64,000 bases of DNA from NCBI GenBank assembly GCA_009379825.1, contig WHTA01000015.1, forward strand, positions 39,224 to 103,223. Reading direction: 5' to 3'. Under the pieces are notes generated by a model. That model saw only the letters and a list, made by a program, of their open reading frames with translations. It did no database searches and was not told where the DNA came from. Source of the DNA: Streptosporangiales bacterium. Its GTDB lineage: Bacteria > Actinomycetota > Actinomycetes > Streptosporangiales > WHST01. This document shows positions 10,305-19,373 of the stretch, piece by piece. The position numbers and the translations under genes were made by a program. The number at the start of each line of letters is the position of its first letter. Position 1 is the stretch's first letter.

Positions 10305-11299
10305 CGACGCAGACGTCGCCTACCTCGACCAGCAGGCCGGCACGGCCGGCTGGTCGAGGCCGGAGGAAGCCGCTCACCTTCGACCGGGTGAGCTTCTTCG
10401 CGGTGTGTCTGGGCGTCCCTCTGCTCGTCTTCCTGGTGTTCGTGATCTCCCCGTTCGCACAGGCGATCTACTACTCGCTGACGGACTGGAACGGGTTCAG
10501 CGAGTCGATGGAGTTCGTCGGCTTCGGCAACTACGTCCGGCTCTTCCAGGACGACGAGTTCGTCATCTCGATCCGCAACAGCATCCTGCTCGGCCTGATC
10601 GTGCCGTTCGTCACGATCGTGCTTGCACTGATCATGGCCACCATGGTCACGGTGGGCGGCAGCGGCACCGGCGCGGTCAGGGGCCTGAAGCGGTCGAGCC
10701 TCTACCGGGTCATCTCGTTCTTCCCCTACACGATCCCCGGCATCGTGATCGGCATCATCTGGGCACAGATCTACGACCCGGGGCGCGGCGTGTTGAACGC
10801 GCTGCTCGGCCAGGTGGGCCTCGGCCAGTTCGCCGACTACCCGTGGCTGGGGGACTCGAGGACCGCCATGGCGGCGTCGATCTTCGTGATCGTCTGGGGG
10901 TTCGTCGGGTTCTACATGGTGCTGTTCATCGCGGCGATCCGGGGCATCGACCCGGACCTGTTCGAGGCGGCTCGGATCGACGGTGCGGGTCGTGTTCGGA
11001 TCGCGGTGTCGGTCACCATTCCGTTGATCAGGGACAGCGTCCAGACCGCCTATATCTACCTCGGCATCGCCGCGCTCGACTCGTTCGTGTACATGTCGGC
11101 GCTGAACCCGACGGGCGGGCCGGACAACTCGACGCTGGTGATGTCGCAGGAGCTGTTCACCACCGCGTTTAACAAGGGGCAGTTCGGCTACGCGACGGCG
11201 ATGGGCGTGATGCTCGCCGTCGTCACCTTGGTGTTCGCCGCGCTCGTGTTCACGGTGAACTTCACCACCGGCGGCCGGGTCAGGGAGGCGCGGCGATGA
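10301..11299 (+). CDS. ngcF: Sugar ABC transporter permease NgcF
   Basis: MalF/UgpA-type inner membrane permease of 332 residues. The basic N-terminal tail (about 25 residues) is followed by six helices, starting with VSFFAVCLGVPLLVFLVFVISPF. The coupling loop FEAARIDGAGRVRIAVSVTIPLI is the EAA motif that contacts the ATPase. It starts with GTG overlapping the ngcE stop and ends in an ATGA overlap with ngcG. With NgcE and NgcG it imports GlcNAc or chitobiose. Confidence 0.9.
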   Translation: MTTQTSPTSTSRPARPAGRGRRKPLTFDRVSFFAVCLGVPLLVFLVFVISPFAQAIYYSLTDWNGFSESMEFVGFGNYVRLFQDDEFVISIRNSILLGLIVPFVTIVLALIMATMVTVGGSGTGAVRGLKRSSLYRVISFFPYTIPGIVIGIIWAQIYDPGRGVLNALLGQVGLGQFADYPWLGDSRTAMAASIFVIVWGFVGFYMVLFIAAIRGIDPDLFEAARIDGAGRVRIAVSVTIPLIRDSVQTAYIYLGIAALDSFVYMSALNPTGGPDNSTLVMSQELFTTAFNKGQFGYATAMGVMLAVVTLVFAALVFTVNFTTGGRVREARR

Positions 11300-12213
11300 G
11301 TGAGAGTACCCGCACCGTGCCGACGGAACCGAAGGAGTCGGCTCCGCCGCGGGGCGCTTCCCGCGACGCGCGTCGGCCGGAGCTCGACCGCTCCAAGGCC
11401 TTCGACGTGGTCGCCCACGCCCTGCTGATCCTGTGGGCGCTGCTCGTGGTCCTGCCGCTGCTCTGGGTCCTCCTGTCGTCGTTCAAGACGACCGACGAGG
11501 TGCTCGGCGACCCGCTGACCTGGCCGAGCCAGCTCGAGTGGCAGAACTACGTCACCGCATGGACCGACTCTGGTGTCGGCCAGTACTTCCTCAACACGGT
11601 GATCGTCGTCGGCAGCGCGCTGGTCATCGTCATGGTGCTCGGCGCGATGTGCGCGTACGTGCTAGCCAGGTTCAAGTTCTTCGGTAACCGGTTCATCTAC
11701 TACTTGATGCTGGCCGGGCTGACCTTCCCCGTCTTCCTGGCGATCGTCCCGCTGTTCTTCATCCTGCAGAACCTCGGCCTGCTGAACACGCTGCCAGGAC
11801 TGATCATCACCTACGTCGCGTTCGCGCTGCCCTTCACGGTGTTCTTCCTGCACGCGTTCTTCAAGACGCTGCCCGGCGACCTCTACGACGCGGCGTTGGT
11901 GGACGGCGCGGGGGAGTGGCGCGCGTTCTTCCAGGTGATGCTGCCGATGGCTCGACCGGGCATGGCATCGGTGGCGATCTTCAACTTCCTCGGCCTGTGG
12001 AACCAGTTCCTGCTGCCCACCGCGCTGAACACGAAGACCAGCAGGTACGTGCTAACCCAGGGGATGGCATCGTTCCAGTCCCAGGCCGGGTACGCGGTCG
12101 ACTTCGGCGCGCTGTTCGCCGCCGTCGTCATCACCGTGGCGCCGGTGCTCGTCGTGTACATCATCTTCCAGCGGCAGCTACAGAGCTCCGCGGTCGCCGG
12201 CGCGCTGAAGTAG
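11296..12213 (+). CDS. ngcG: Sugar ABC transporter permease NgcG
   Basis: MalG/UgpE-type permease of 305 residues and partner of NgcF. A hydrophilic N-terminus of about 40 residues precedes six helices; the EAA loop is YDAALVDGAGEWRAFFQVMLPMARPG. The ATG overlaps the ngcF stop by 4 bp. Last gene of the operon, followed by a perfect hairpin. An ATPase gene is missing from the operon. Confidence 0.9.
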   Translation: MSESTRTVPTEPKESAPPRGASRDARRPELDRSKAFDVVAHALLILWALLVVLPLLWVLLSSFKTTDEVLGDPLTWPSQLEWQNYVTAWTDSGVGQYFLNTVIVVGSALVIVMVLGAMCAYVLARFKFFGNRFIYYLMLAGLTFPVFLAIVPLFFILQNLGLLNTLPGLIITYVAFALPFTVFFLHAFFKTLPGDLYDAALVDGAGEWRAFFQVMLPMARPGMASVAIFNFLGLWNQFLLPTALNTKTSRYVLTQGMASFQSQAGYAVDFGALFAAVVITVAPVLVVYIIFQRQLQSSAVAGALK

Positions 12214-12216
12214 CCG

Positions 12217-12246
12217 CGGCGCCGTCAGACGGCCATGACGGCGCCG
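12217..12246. terminator. Strong hairpin between ngcG and ggt
   Basis: CGGCGCCGTCA (12217-12227) and TGACGGCGCCG (12236-12246) form a perfect 11-bp stem with an 8-nt loop. It covers the last codons of ggt and lies just after ngcG. Likely a bidirectional terminator without a T-tract. Confidence 0.6.
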
Positions 12247-13844
12247 TCGCCGGCCGGGTCGGCGCCGCCGTCCAGCCCGTCGGGGTGGATGCGGATCGCG
12301 AGCACCCTGGCGAAGTCGAACGTGACGGGGCTGCGCACGACCGAGTGTCCCGCCGCGCGCAGGTCGCGTTCCGTGCAGCGGGGTATCCGGTTGGAGACGT
12401 CGATGGCGCTGCTCGTCGCGGAGAACCTCGGCGCGCTGACCGCCTCCACCATGGTCATGTCGAAGTCGATCGCGTTGAGCAGCGTCTGCAGGATCCCCAT
12501 GACGATCTGCGTGCCGCCTGGCGCGCCGACGACCAGGTGCGGTCGGTCGCCGTCGAGGACCATCGACGGTGCCATGGCACTGAACCTGGCCTTGCCGGGG
12601 GCCACGCTGCCGGTGCGTCCAGGCCGCGGGTCGAACACCGCCATGCAGCCGTTGTACATGAAGCCGAGGCCGTCGGTGATCACACCGGACGGGCTGCCGA
12701 GCGAGTGCGTCATGGTCACGCAGTTGCCGTCCGCGTCCACGATGGACAGGTGCGTGGTGTCCGGGCTCGGCGCCGGGTCGGTGTCGAGCCTTGGCACCTC
12801 CGCGCGTTCGCCGGCGCGGATCCGCTCGGCGAGCTCGGCTGCGTACGCCGCGGCGGTCAGCCGGTCGAGCGGCACGTCGACGAACGCCGGGTCGCCGACG
12901 TAGCGGTCCTTGTCGATGGTGGCCAGCTTCATCGCCTCGGCGACGGTCTGGATGTACTCCGGCGAGTTGTGCTCGAGCGCCTTCAGGTCGAAGCGCTCGA
13001 GCACGTGCAGCATCTGGAGCAGCATGACGCCGCCGCCCGGCGGCTGGTTCGTCGCCACCCGGTAGCCGCGGTACGCACCCCACAGCGGCGCCCTGCGGGT
13101 GGGGCGCCAGCGCTGCAGGTCCGCCGCGGTGAGCAGGCCGCCGTGCCGGCCGATGTCGTCGGTCATCGCGTGCGCGATCTCGCCCTCGTAGAACACCGAC
13201 ACCCCGTGCTCGGCGATCGCCCGCAACGTCGCGCCGAGGTCGCGGTTGACGACCTCGTCGCCGAGCTGTTTCGGCGTACCGTCCTGGCGGCAGTACAACG
13301 CGCGGCCGGCCGCGGAGTACCTGAGCTTGTGGTCGTTCGCGAGCCGTCCCATCGGGTCGTGCCTGGCCCAGAACGACGCCACCTGCGGTCGTACGGTCCA
13401 GCCCTCCTCGGCGAAGGAGATCGCCGGCTCGACCACCTGTTGCCACGGCAGCCGGCCGTACGCGTGGTGGATGTCCCAGTACGCACGCAACGCCGCCGGC
13501 GTGCAGATCGACTGGTAGCCGAGCTCGTTGACCGAGTCGCGCAGGAGGAAGCCGAAGCCGTCGCGGGTCTCACCCTCGATCAGGTGCTCCCACATGTCGG
13601 GCCGGCTCGCCAGCGGCGCGGGCGCGTGGAAGTCGACGTACTCGTGCACGCCGGCGCCGGGGAGCAGCATGCCGCAGCTGCCGAAGCCGGCGATGCCGCA
13701 CATCAGCGGGTCGATCACACCCTGGGCGAACGCGCATGCGACGGCCGCGTCGACGGCGTTCCCGCCCGCCCGCAGGATCTCCACCGCCGTCTCCGTGGCC
13801 TCCGGCTGCGCGGCGACGACCATCCCTGGCTTCCTGCTCCGCAC
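12225..13844 (-). CDS. ggt: Gamma-glutamyltransferase family protein
   Basis: N-terminal nucleophile hydrolase of 539 residues. Members cleave gamma-glutamyl bonds of glutathione and related peptides or acylated substrates. The autoprocessing and catalytic site is PDTTHLSIVDADGN, where Thr363 would become the N-terminal nucleophile of the small subunit; the oxyanion/Gly-Gly motif is VVGAPGGTQI. No signal peptide is evident: the sequence begins directly in the conserved core (VVAAQPEATETAVEILRAGGNAVDA). The GTG at 13844 has GAGAGGAG just upstream. It lies between ngcG and the sugar kinase and faces ngcG. A role in processing gamma-glutamyl compounds is known for the family; the specific substrate here is unknown. 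Confidence 0.88.
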   Translation of the reverse strand: MRSRKPGMVVAAQPEATETAVEILRAGGNAVDAAVACAFAQGVIDPLMCGIAGFGSCGMLLPGAGVHEYVDFHAPAPLASRPDMWEHLIEGETRDGFGFLLRDSVNELGYQSICTPAALRAYWDIHHAYGRLPWQQVVEPAISFAEEGWTVRPQVASFWARHDPMGRLANDHKLRYSAAGRALYCRQDGTPKQLGDEVVNRDLGATLRAIAEHGVSVFYEGEIAHAMTDDIGRHGGLLTAADLQRWRPTRRAPLWGAYRGYRVATNQPPGGGVMLLQMLHVLERFDLKALEHNSPEYIQTVAEAMKLATIDKDRYVGDPAFVDVPLDRLTAAAYAAELAERIRAGERAEVPRLDTDPAPSPDTTHLSIVDADGNCVTMTHSLGSPSGVITDGLGFMYNGCMAVFDPRPGRTGSVAPGKARFSAMAPSMVLDGDRPHLVVGAPGGTQIVMGILQTLLNAIDFDMTMVEAVSAPRFSATSSAIDVSNRIPRCTERDLRAAGHSVVRSPVTFDFARVLAIRIHPDGLDGGADPAGDGAVMAV

Positions 13845-13923
13845 GCGCGCTCCTCTCGGTCACGGCCCGTCCCGAGCACCCAACCACGTTCGGCGGGCGT
13901 GAGCTACGGGAATGCGGCGCGCG

Positions 13924-14886
13924 TCACACCGGCGTGCGGAGCTCGCGGCCGCCCGCGTGGTGCGGGGTTCCCTCGGTCGTCGCGAGGAACGCGGCACCGT
14001 GCAGGCCGCCACCGGCGGGCTGGTAGACGGCCAGTGCCGGGCAGTCGGTGGCGAGCCTGGCCAGCAACGGCAGGCGGACGGTGTCGGTCGTGGTGAGGAT
14101 GCTGCCGGTCCAGGTGAACGGCACGGTCGCTGCGGCGGCAGCCGGGTGGGCGCGCCGTACGGTCGCGGTGACCGTGGCGGCGAGCTCCGCGACGGCCCGC
14201 TCGCAGATGCCGCGGGCCACCTCGTCACCGGACTCGGCGGCCTCGACCACCTGCCGGGCGAACGCGGCGATGTCGCTGACCATGGTCGGCGACGCGAGCA
14301 CCCGGTGGACGAACGCACGCAGCTCGCCGCACTCGGTCACGGCGCGGTCGGTCAGCTCGGTCGCCTGGTGCCGGCCGTCGAGCCCGGCGAGCGCTGCGCG
14401 CAGTCCCTCCCGGCCCAGCCACGAGCCGCCGCCGGCATCGCCGAGCAGGTAGCCCCAGGCGTCGACGCGCAGCAGCCCGCCGTCGGCGTCGACCGAGGTG
14501 CAGACGACACCTGTGCCGGCGTTGAGCACCACGCCCGGCCGGCCGCCGAGCGCACCCGCGTGCGTGGTGACGTCGTCGCCGGCGGCGACGACCCGCGTGG
14601 CGCCGGTCTCCTCCGCCAGGCCCTGCAGCAGCGGGGTGACGTGCGGACCGGTCAGGTTCAGGCCGGACAGCCCGCAGGCGAGCGTCCGCACCGGTCCAGG
14701 TCTGCCCAACGCGTGCCAGGCCCGGCTGACCGCCTCGCGCTGGGCGGCCCCCGGGTCGGCGCCGCTCGTCCAGGCGAACCCGGGGACGTCCACCGTGGCG
14801 CCGAGCACCGGGCCGGCGTCCGTGCTGGTGACGGTGGCCATCCGCAACCCGCTCTGGCCGCCGTCTGCGGCGAGGTCGACATGCAC
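13924..14886 (-). CDS. BadF/BadG/BcrA/BcrD-type ATPase, probable N-acetylglucosamine kinase
   Basis: Actin-fold kinase of 320 residues. Phosphate-binding motif 1 is the N-terminal DLAADGGQSGLRMA, the second motif is GVVLNAGTGVVCTS and the Gly-rich turn LLGDAGGGSWLGREGL follows, as in the BadF-type GlcNAc kinases. The C-terminal FTWTGSIL and PAGGGLHGAAF correspond to the adenosine motif. The GTG at 14886 is chosen because the kinase fold begins at once; there is no Shine-Dalgarno. The neighbouring NgcEFG importer suggests it phosphorylates imported amino sugar. It is divergent from the GntR gene. Confidence 0.75.
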   Translation of the reverse strand: MHVDLAADGGQSGLRMATVTSTDAGPVLGATVDVPGFAWTSGADPGAAQREAVSRAWHALGRPGPVRTLACGLSGLNLTGPHVTPLLQGLAEETGATRVVAAGDDVTTHAGALGGRPGVVLNAGTGVVCTSVDADGGLLRVDAWGYLLGDAGGGSWLGREGLRAALAGLDGRHQATELTDRAVTECGELRAFVHRVLASPTMVSDIAAFARQVVEAAESGDEVARGICERAVAELAATVTATVRRAHPAAAAATVPFTWTGSILTTTDTVRLPLLARLATDCPALAVYQPAGGGLHGAAFLATTEGTPHHAGGRELRTPV

Positions 14887-14927
14887 GGGCAGAGGGTAGC
14901 GCGCTGACCGAACGTTGAGATGTCGAT

Positions 14928-14945
14928 GAAATCGTTGACGATTTC
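14928..14945. promoter_or_regulatory. Perfect 18-bp palindrome between kinase and GntR genes (candidate operator)
   Basis: GAAATCGTTGACGATTTC has perfect 8-bp arms around TG. It lies between the divergent starts at 14886 and 14971, close to the TNGT/ACNA core known for FadR-type (FCD) GntR regulators. Most likely bound by the adjacent GntR protein and able to control both directions. Confidence 0.6.
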
Positions 14946-14970
14946 GTCGAAGTGCTGTCAAGCTGCGGCC

Positions 14971-15606
14971 ATGCTCGAACCCACCGCCGGGGAGATCGCG
15001 TGCCAGCGACTGCGCGAGGCGCTGCGCAGCGGCAGGTACGTGCCGCAGCAGCGGTTGATCGAGCCGGACGTGATGGCGGAGCTGGACGTCACCCGGCTGG
15101 CGCTGCGCGAGGCGTTCGCCCGGCTCGAGCACGAGGGGCTGGTGCAGCGCCAGGCGAACCGCGGCGCGACGGTGCGGCTGCTGTCGCTGGACGAGGCGAC
15201 CGAGGTGCTGGAGATCCGCTCGGTCGTCGAGGGGCTGGGCGCCAGGCACGCCGCCGCACTGGCCACCGACGACGACATCGCTGCCCTGTGGCAGAGCATC
15301 GAGCGGTTCGAGAGCGCCCTCGCCGAGCCGGACATCGCGGCGTGCAACACCGCGCAGGCCGCGCTGCACAACCTGGTCACCGACATCTCGGCCCGGCCGA
15401 CCGTGGCCAGGCTCACCGACATGCTCAGCGCCCAGAGCGCGCAGACCCGGATGACCACGGCGCGGGTCAGCGGCCGGCTGCGGCAGTCGCTCGAGGAGCA
15501 CCGGGCGATCGTCGAGGCGATCGCCGGCCGCGACCAGGATGCCGCCGAGGCGGAGATGCGGCGCCACATCAACGGCGTCATCGAGGCGGCTACCGAATCC
15601 ATGTGA
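14971..15606 (+). CDS. GntR-family (FadR/FCD subfamily) transcriptional regulator
   Basis: DNA-binding repressor of 211 residues. The N-terminal winged helix (residues about 5-70) has RLIEPDVMAELDVTRLALREAFARLEHEGLVQ, with LALRE where most relatives have TPVRE. The C-terminal FCD domain has helices with the metal/ligand residues E...R (ATEVLEIRSVVEGLGARHAA), H (ALHNLVTD) and EEHRAIVEAIAGRD. Ligands of this class are usually organic or aromatic acids. The ATG at 14971 has no ribosome site and may be leaderless. First gene before the Mo-hydroxylase operon, 28 bp upstream, so it likely controls that operon in response to its substrate. Confidence 0.85.
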   Translation: MLEPTAGEIACQRLREALRSGRYVPQQRLIEPDVMAELDVTRLALREAFARLEHEGLVQRQANRGATVRLLSLDEATEVLEIRSVVEGLGARHAAALATDDDIAALWQSIERFESALAEPDIAACNTAQAALHNLVTDISARPTVARLTDMLSAQSAQTRMTTARVSGRLRQSLEEHRAIVEAIAGRDQDAAEAEMRRHINGVIEAATESM

Positions 15607-15634
15607 CCGAAGCACCGGGGTCGAAGGAGCAGCG

Positions 15635-16486
15635 GTGATACCAGCACCCTTCAGGTACGTGCGGCCGAGCACGCTGGCACAGGCGCTCGAGCTGCTGAAC
15701 GCGGAGGCAGCCGCGTGCGTGCTGGCCGGCGGGCAGAGCCTGCTCACCCAGCTGAAGAGCCGCGCGGTGACCCCGGACCTGGTGGTCGACCTCGGTGCGC
15801 TCGACGAGCTGCGGGAGATACGCAGTCGCCCGGGGACGGTGACCATCGGCGCGATGGTCACCTTCGCCCGGTTGGCGAAGAACCCCGTCGTGCGCGAGAG
15901 CGTGCCGGTGCTCGCGCAGACGGTCGCGCACGTCGCGGACGTGCAGGTGCGCAACCGCGGCACGCTGGGTGGCTCGCTGTCGTACGCCGACCCGTCGGGC
16001 GACCTGGCGGGCGCGGTGATCGCCGCCGGTGGCACCGTACGGCTGGTCTCCGCGGACGGCGAGCGGGAGCTGCCCGCCGAGCAGCTGTACGCCGGGCCGT
16101 TCCGTACGGTGCTGGCGCCCGGCGAGCTGCTCGTCGACGTGACCATGCCGCGGCACGACACCGCGCACACCGCGTACTACGCGGTGGCCAGGCGCCCGGC
16201 CGACCCGACGCTCGCCGGGGTGGCCCTGGTCGCCACCGTCGACGCGGACCGGATCACCGACATCGGCGTCGGCCTGGTGGGCCTCGGCGACCGACCGCTC
16301 GCGGCGGCGGCGACGGCCCGCGCACTGCGCGGTCAGCCACTGGGTGGCGCCGAGGCGGGCACCGCCCTCGCCGACGAGATCGCGCCACTTCCCAGCACCG
16401 CCGGCCAGGCCGAGTATCGCCGCGCCGTCGCCCTGACGGCGCTCGAGCGGGCGCTGCGCCAGCTGACCCAGGAGGCCGCCTCATGA
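15635..16486 (+). CDS. Molybdenum hydroxylase FAD-binding (medium) subunit
   Basis: CoxM/XdhB-type flavoprotein of 283 residues, the FAD subunit of a xanthine dehydrogenase family enzyme. FAD-binding motifs are VLAGGQSLL (near residue 30) and RNRGTLGGSLSYADPSGD (near 110; TLGG). The C-terminal CO-dehydrogenase flavoprotein domain follows. The GTG at 15635 has AAGGAG upstream; the stop overlaps the next ATG (ATGA). It passes electrons from the Fe-S subunit to an acceptor. Gene order M-S-L is standard for this enzyme class. Confidence 0.93.
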   Translation: MIPAPFRYVRPSTLAQALELLNAEAAACVLAGGQSLLTQLKSRAVTPDLVVDLGALDELREIRSRPGTVTIGAMVTFARLAKNPVVRESVPVLAQTVAHVADVQVRNRGTLGGSLSYADPSGDLAGAVIAAGGTVRLVSADGERELPAEQLYAGPFRTVLAPGELLVDVTMPRHDTAHTAYYAVARRPADPTLAGVALVATVDADRITDIGVGLVGLGDRPLAAAATARALRGQPLGGAEAGTALADEIAPLPSTAGQAEYRRAVALTALERALRQLTQEAAS

Positions 16487-16968
16487 CCGATTACGACGAA
16501 CAGGTCGAGCTCGACGTGAACGGCGAACGGGTCGCCGCCACCGTGCCGGCCCGCATGCTGCTCGTGCACTACCTCCGCGAGGTGGCCGGGTGCACGGGGG
16601 TGCACGTCGGCTGCGACACCGGTAACTGTGGCGCGTGCACCGTGCTGCTCGACGGGCAACCGGTGAAGTCGTGCATGCTGCTCGCGGCCCAGGGGAGCGG
16701 GCAGCAGGTGACCACCGTGGAGGGGCTGGACGCGCCGTGCGTACCGGCGCTGCGGCAGGCGTTCACCGCGCACGGCGCCATCCAGTGCGGGTACTGCACG
16801 CCCGGCATGCTGACCAACGCGACCGCCCTGCTGTGCGAGCAACCGGACGCCGACGAGGAGAGCATCCGCAACGCCCTGCGCGGCAACCTCTGCATGTGCA
16901 CCGGGTACCAGCAGATCGTGGACGCGATCTCCGCGGTGGCACAGCAGGGAGAGGCGGCGCAGCGATGA
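16483..16968 (+). CDS. Molybdenum hydroxylase [2Fe-2S] (small) subunit
   Basis: CoxS/XdhC-type protein of 161 residues with two [2Fe-2S] clusters. The plant-ferredoxin-type Cys set is CTGVHVGCDTGNCGACTV plus a Cys about 20 residues on (VKSCMLLA). The second, helical domain has CGYCTPG and LCMCTGYQQIV. All eight cluster cysteines are visible. Start and stop overlap both neighbours by 4 bp, so M, S and L subunits are translated together. Confidence 0.95.
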   Translation: MTDYDEQVELDVNGERVAATVPARMLLVHYLREVAGCTGVHVGCDTGNCGACTVLLDGQPVKSCMLLAAQGSGQQVTTVEGLDAPCVPALRQAFTAHGAIQCGYCTPGMLTNATALLCEQPDADEESIRNALRGNLCMCTGYQQIVDAISAVAQQGEAAQR

Positions 16969-19373
16969 CCATCTACGCACCCGAGAGCACGCTCGCCACC
17001 GACAACTGGGTGGGCAAACCGGCGCCGCGCAAGGAGGACGGGCGGCACCTCACCGGCAAAGCGCGGTTCCTGGACGACCTGCCGTTCGCCGGCGGCGCGA
17101 TGGCCGTACTGCGCAGCCCGCACCCGCACGCGCGCATCGTCTCCGTCGACACGTCGCGGGCGCTCGCCGACCCGAACGTCCTCGCGGTGGTGACTGGTGC
17201 GGACGTCCGCAACGAGACCACACCGGTGGCGTCGCGGTCGATCACCGCGCCGGTGACGCAGTATGTGATGGCCGTAGACAAGGTGCGCTGGGTGGGCGAG
17301 CCGGTCGCCGCCGTCGCCGCGACCGACGTGTACGCGGCACGCGACGCGCTCGACCTGATCGACGTCGAGTACGAGGTGCTGCCCTCGGTCGCCGAGATCG
17401 GCGACGCCCTCGCCGACGGTGCGCCGCTGCTATACGAGGACATCGACAGCAACATCCTCGTGCACGACGAGCTCCTGCACGGCCCCATGGAGCAGGCGTT
17501 CGACGACGCGGCGTTCGTCGTGCGGGAGACCTACCGGGTGGGCAGGTTCAGCTCGACGCCGTTGGAGCCGTACGCGCTCTCGGTGTCGTACGACCCGCGC
17601 GACGAGCAGTTCGACATCGTGGCGAACGACCAGCAGCCGGCCCGGTCGATCGGCAACATCACGAAGGCGCTCGGCGTGCACACGTCGGACGTACGGCTGC
17701 ACGTGCCGGAGAGCGGCGGCTCGTTCGGCATCAAGCTTGCGATCTGGCCGTACGCGCTCATCGGCTGCCTGTTGGCCAAGCGGGTCGACCGACCGCTGAA
17801 GTGGATCCAGACCCGCACCGAGCACCTGCTCGGCGGCACCCACACGCCCGACGTCGAGATGGACATGGAGCTGCCGGTCGACGCCGATGGCAAGATCCTC
17901 GCCATGCGCCTGCACAGCAGGGAGAACGACGGCGCGTTCATCCACACGGCCGGCATCTACGGGCTGATCAAGTTCGCTACGGCCGTCGGGCCGTACACCA
18001 TCGGCGCGGCGAGCATCGACCTGATGAGCGTGGTGACCAACCGCGGGCCCGTGGTGCAGAACCGCGGGGTGGGCAAGCCCGCCATGACGTTCGCGCTCGA
18101 GCGCTCCGTGGACCGCGCGGCCCGGCAGCTGGGCATCGACCCGGCGGAGTTCCGGCTGCGCAACCTGGTGCCCGCGGAGGCGATGCCGTACACCACGCCG
18201 GCGGGGGAGATCTACGAGAGCGGCGACTACCCGGCGACGCTGCGCAAGGCGCTGAAGCTCGGCCGGTACGAGGAGTTCCGTGCGCGGCAGGTGGACGCGC
18301 GCGCCGAGGGCAGGTTGCTCGGCATCGGGCTCAGCGCGGGGATCGAGCCAGGCACGTCGAACATCGGCTACTACTCGCTGCTCAAGGGCACCACCGAGTA
18401 CAACGGCAGCGCGGAGGGCGCAGTCGTCGGCATCGAGGTGGACGGCAGGGTCACCGTTCGCACCGGCTCGGTCGACACCGGCCAGGGCCACGAGACCACC
18501 ATCTGCCAGGTGGTCGCGGACATGCTCGGCGTCGGCCTGGACGACGTGCACTTCGACACCACGTTCGACTCGTCGTGCTCGCCGTACACCGGCGCGTCCG
18601 GCGCGTACGCGAACCGGTTCAACGACGTGGAGGTCGGCGCGGTCATCACCGCGACCAAGCGGGTGCGGGTGAAGCTGCTCGAGCTCGCCGCGTACCTGAT
18701 GGAGGCCGAGCAGGGCCAGCTGGTGCTCGGCGGCGGCGCGGTGAGCGCCGCGGACGGCAAGGCGCAGATGTCGCTCGCCGACCTGGCCAAGATCGCGTAC
18801 AACAAGGTGGTGCTGCTGCCGCCGGACATGGACCCCGGCCTGCGGGTGCTCGCGTACTACCGCAACCCGATGGCGAAGCCGCCGGAGCGCGAGGACTTCA
18901 ATGTGCAGCTGACGCACTCGAACTCGGTACATGTGGTGGTGGTGGAGGTCGACCCGGGCACGGGCATGCTCGACTTCCTGAAGTACGCGATCGTGCACGA
19001 CTGTGGCCGGCAGCTCAACCCCACTGTGGTGGAGGGCATGGCGATCGGCTCCACCGTGCACGGCATCGGCGCCGCGCTGCTCGAGGAGTTCCAGTACGAC
19101 GAGGCTGGCAACCCGCTTGCGACCACGTTCCAGACGTACCTGAAGCCGGTCGCCCAGACGGTGCCGCGGATCGAGCTCGGCCACCTGGAGTCGCCGTGCC
19201 CGTACACCATCCTCGGCACGAAGGCCACCGGCGAGGGTGGCGCGATCACGTCGCTCGCAGCGATCGGCAACGCGGTCGAGGATGCCCTGCTGCCGCACGG
19301 CGTGCAGGTGAACTCGCTGCCGATCACACCGGAGAAGATCTTGCGCGGGATCCGCCATGGCACTGCCATCTGA
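16965..19373 (+). CDS. Molybdenum hydroxylase large subunit (molybdopterin-binding), xanthine dehydrogenase family
   Basis: CoxL/XdhA-type catalytic subunit of 802 residues that would hydroxylate a C-H bond next to a ring nitrogen or aldehyde carbon. It has the a/b hammerhead domain (residues about 25-140) and the Mo-cofactor domains: GSFGIKLAIWPYA, DTGQGHETT and the end motif GTKATGEGGAITSLAAIGNA, whose Glu (near 755) fits the catalytic base. The usual AYRGAGRPE segment is replaced by QNRGVGKPA (near 364-372), so substrate pocket chemistry is probably different from classical xanthine or CO enzymes. The ATG overlaps the small-subunit stop. Its 3' end overlaps the next gene by 17 bp. Confidence 0.92.
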   Translation: MTIYAPESTLATDNWVGKPAPRKEDGRHLTGKARFLDDLPFAGGAMAVLRSPHPHARIVSVDTSRALADPNVLAVVTGADVRNETTPVASRSITAPVTQYVMAVDKVRWVGEPVAAVAATDVYAARDALDLIDVEYEVLPSVAEIGDALADGAPLLYEDIDSNILVHDELLHGPMEQAFDDAAFVVRETYRVGRFSSTPLEPYALSVSYDPRDEQFDIVANDQQPARSIGNITKALGVHTSDVRLHVPESGGSFGIKLAIWPYALIGCLLAKRVDRPLKWIQTRTEHLLGGTHTPDVEMDMELPVDADGKILAMRLHSRENDGAFIHTAGIYGLIKFATAVGPYTIGAASIDLMSVVTNRGPVVQNRGVGKPAMTFALERSVDRAARQLGIDPAEFRLRNLVPAEAMPYTTPAGEIYESGDYPATLRKALKLGRYEEFRARQVDARAEGRLLGIGLSAGIEPGTSNIGYYSLLKGTTEYNGSAEGAVVGIEVDGRVTVRTGSVDTGQGHETTICQVVADMLGVGLDDVHFDTTFDSSCSPYTGASGAYANRFNDVEVGAVITATKRVRVKLLELAAYLMEAEQGQLVLGGGAVSAADGKAQMSLADLAKIAYNKVVLLPPDMDPGLRVLAYYRNPMAKPPEREDFNVQLTHSNSVHVVVVEVDPGTGMLDFLKYAIVHDCGRQLNPTVVEGMAIGSTVHGIGAALLEEFQYDEAGNPLATTFQTYLKPVAQTVPRIELGHLESPCPYTILGTKATGEGGAITSLAAIGNAVEDALLPHGVQVNSLPITPEKILRGIRHGTAI

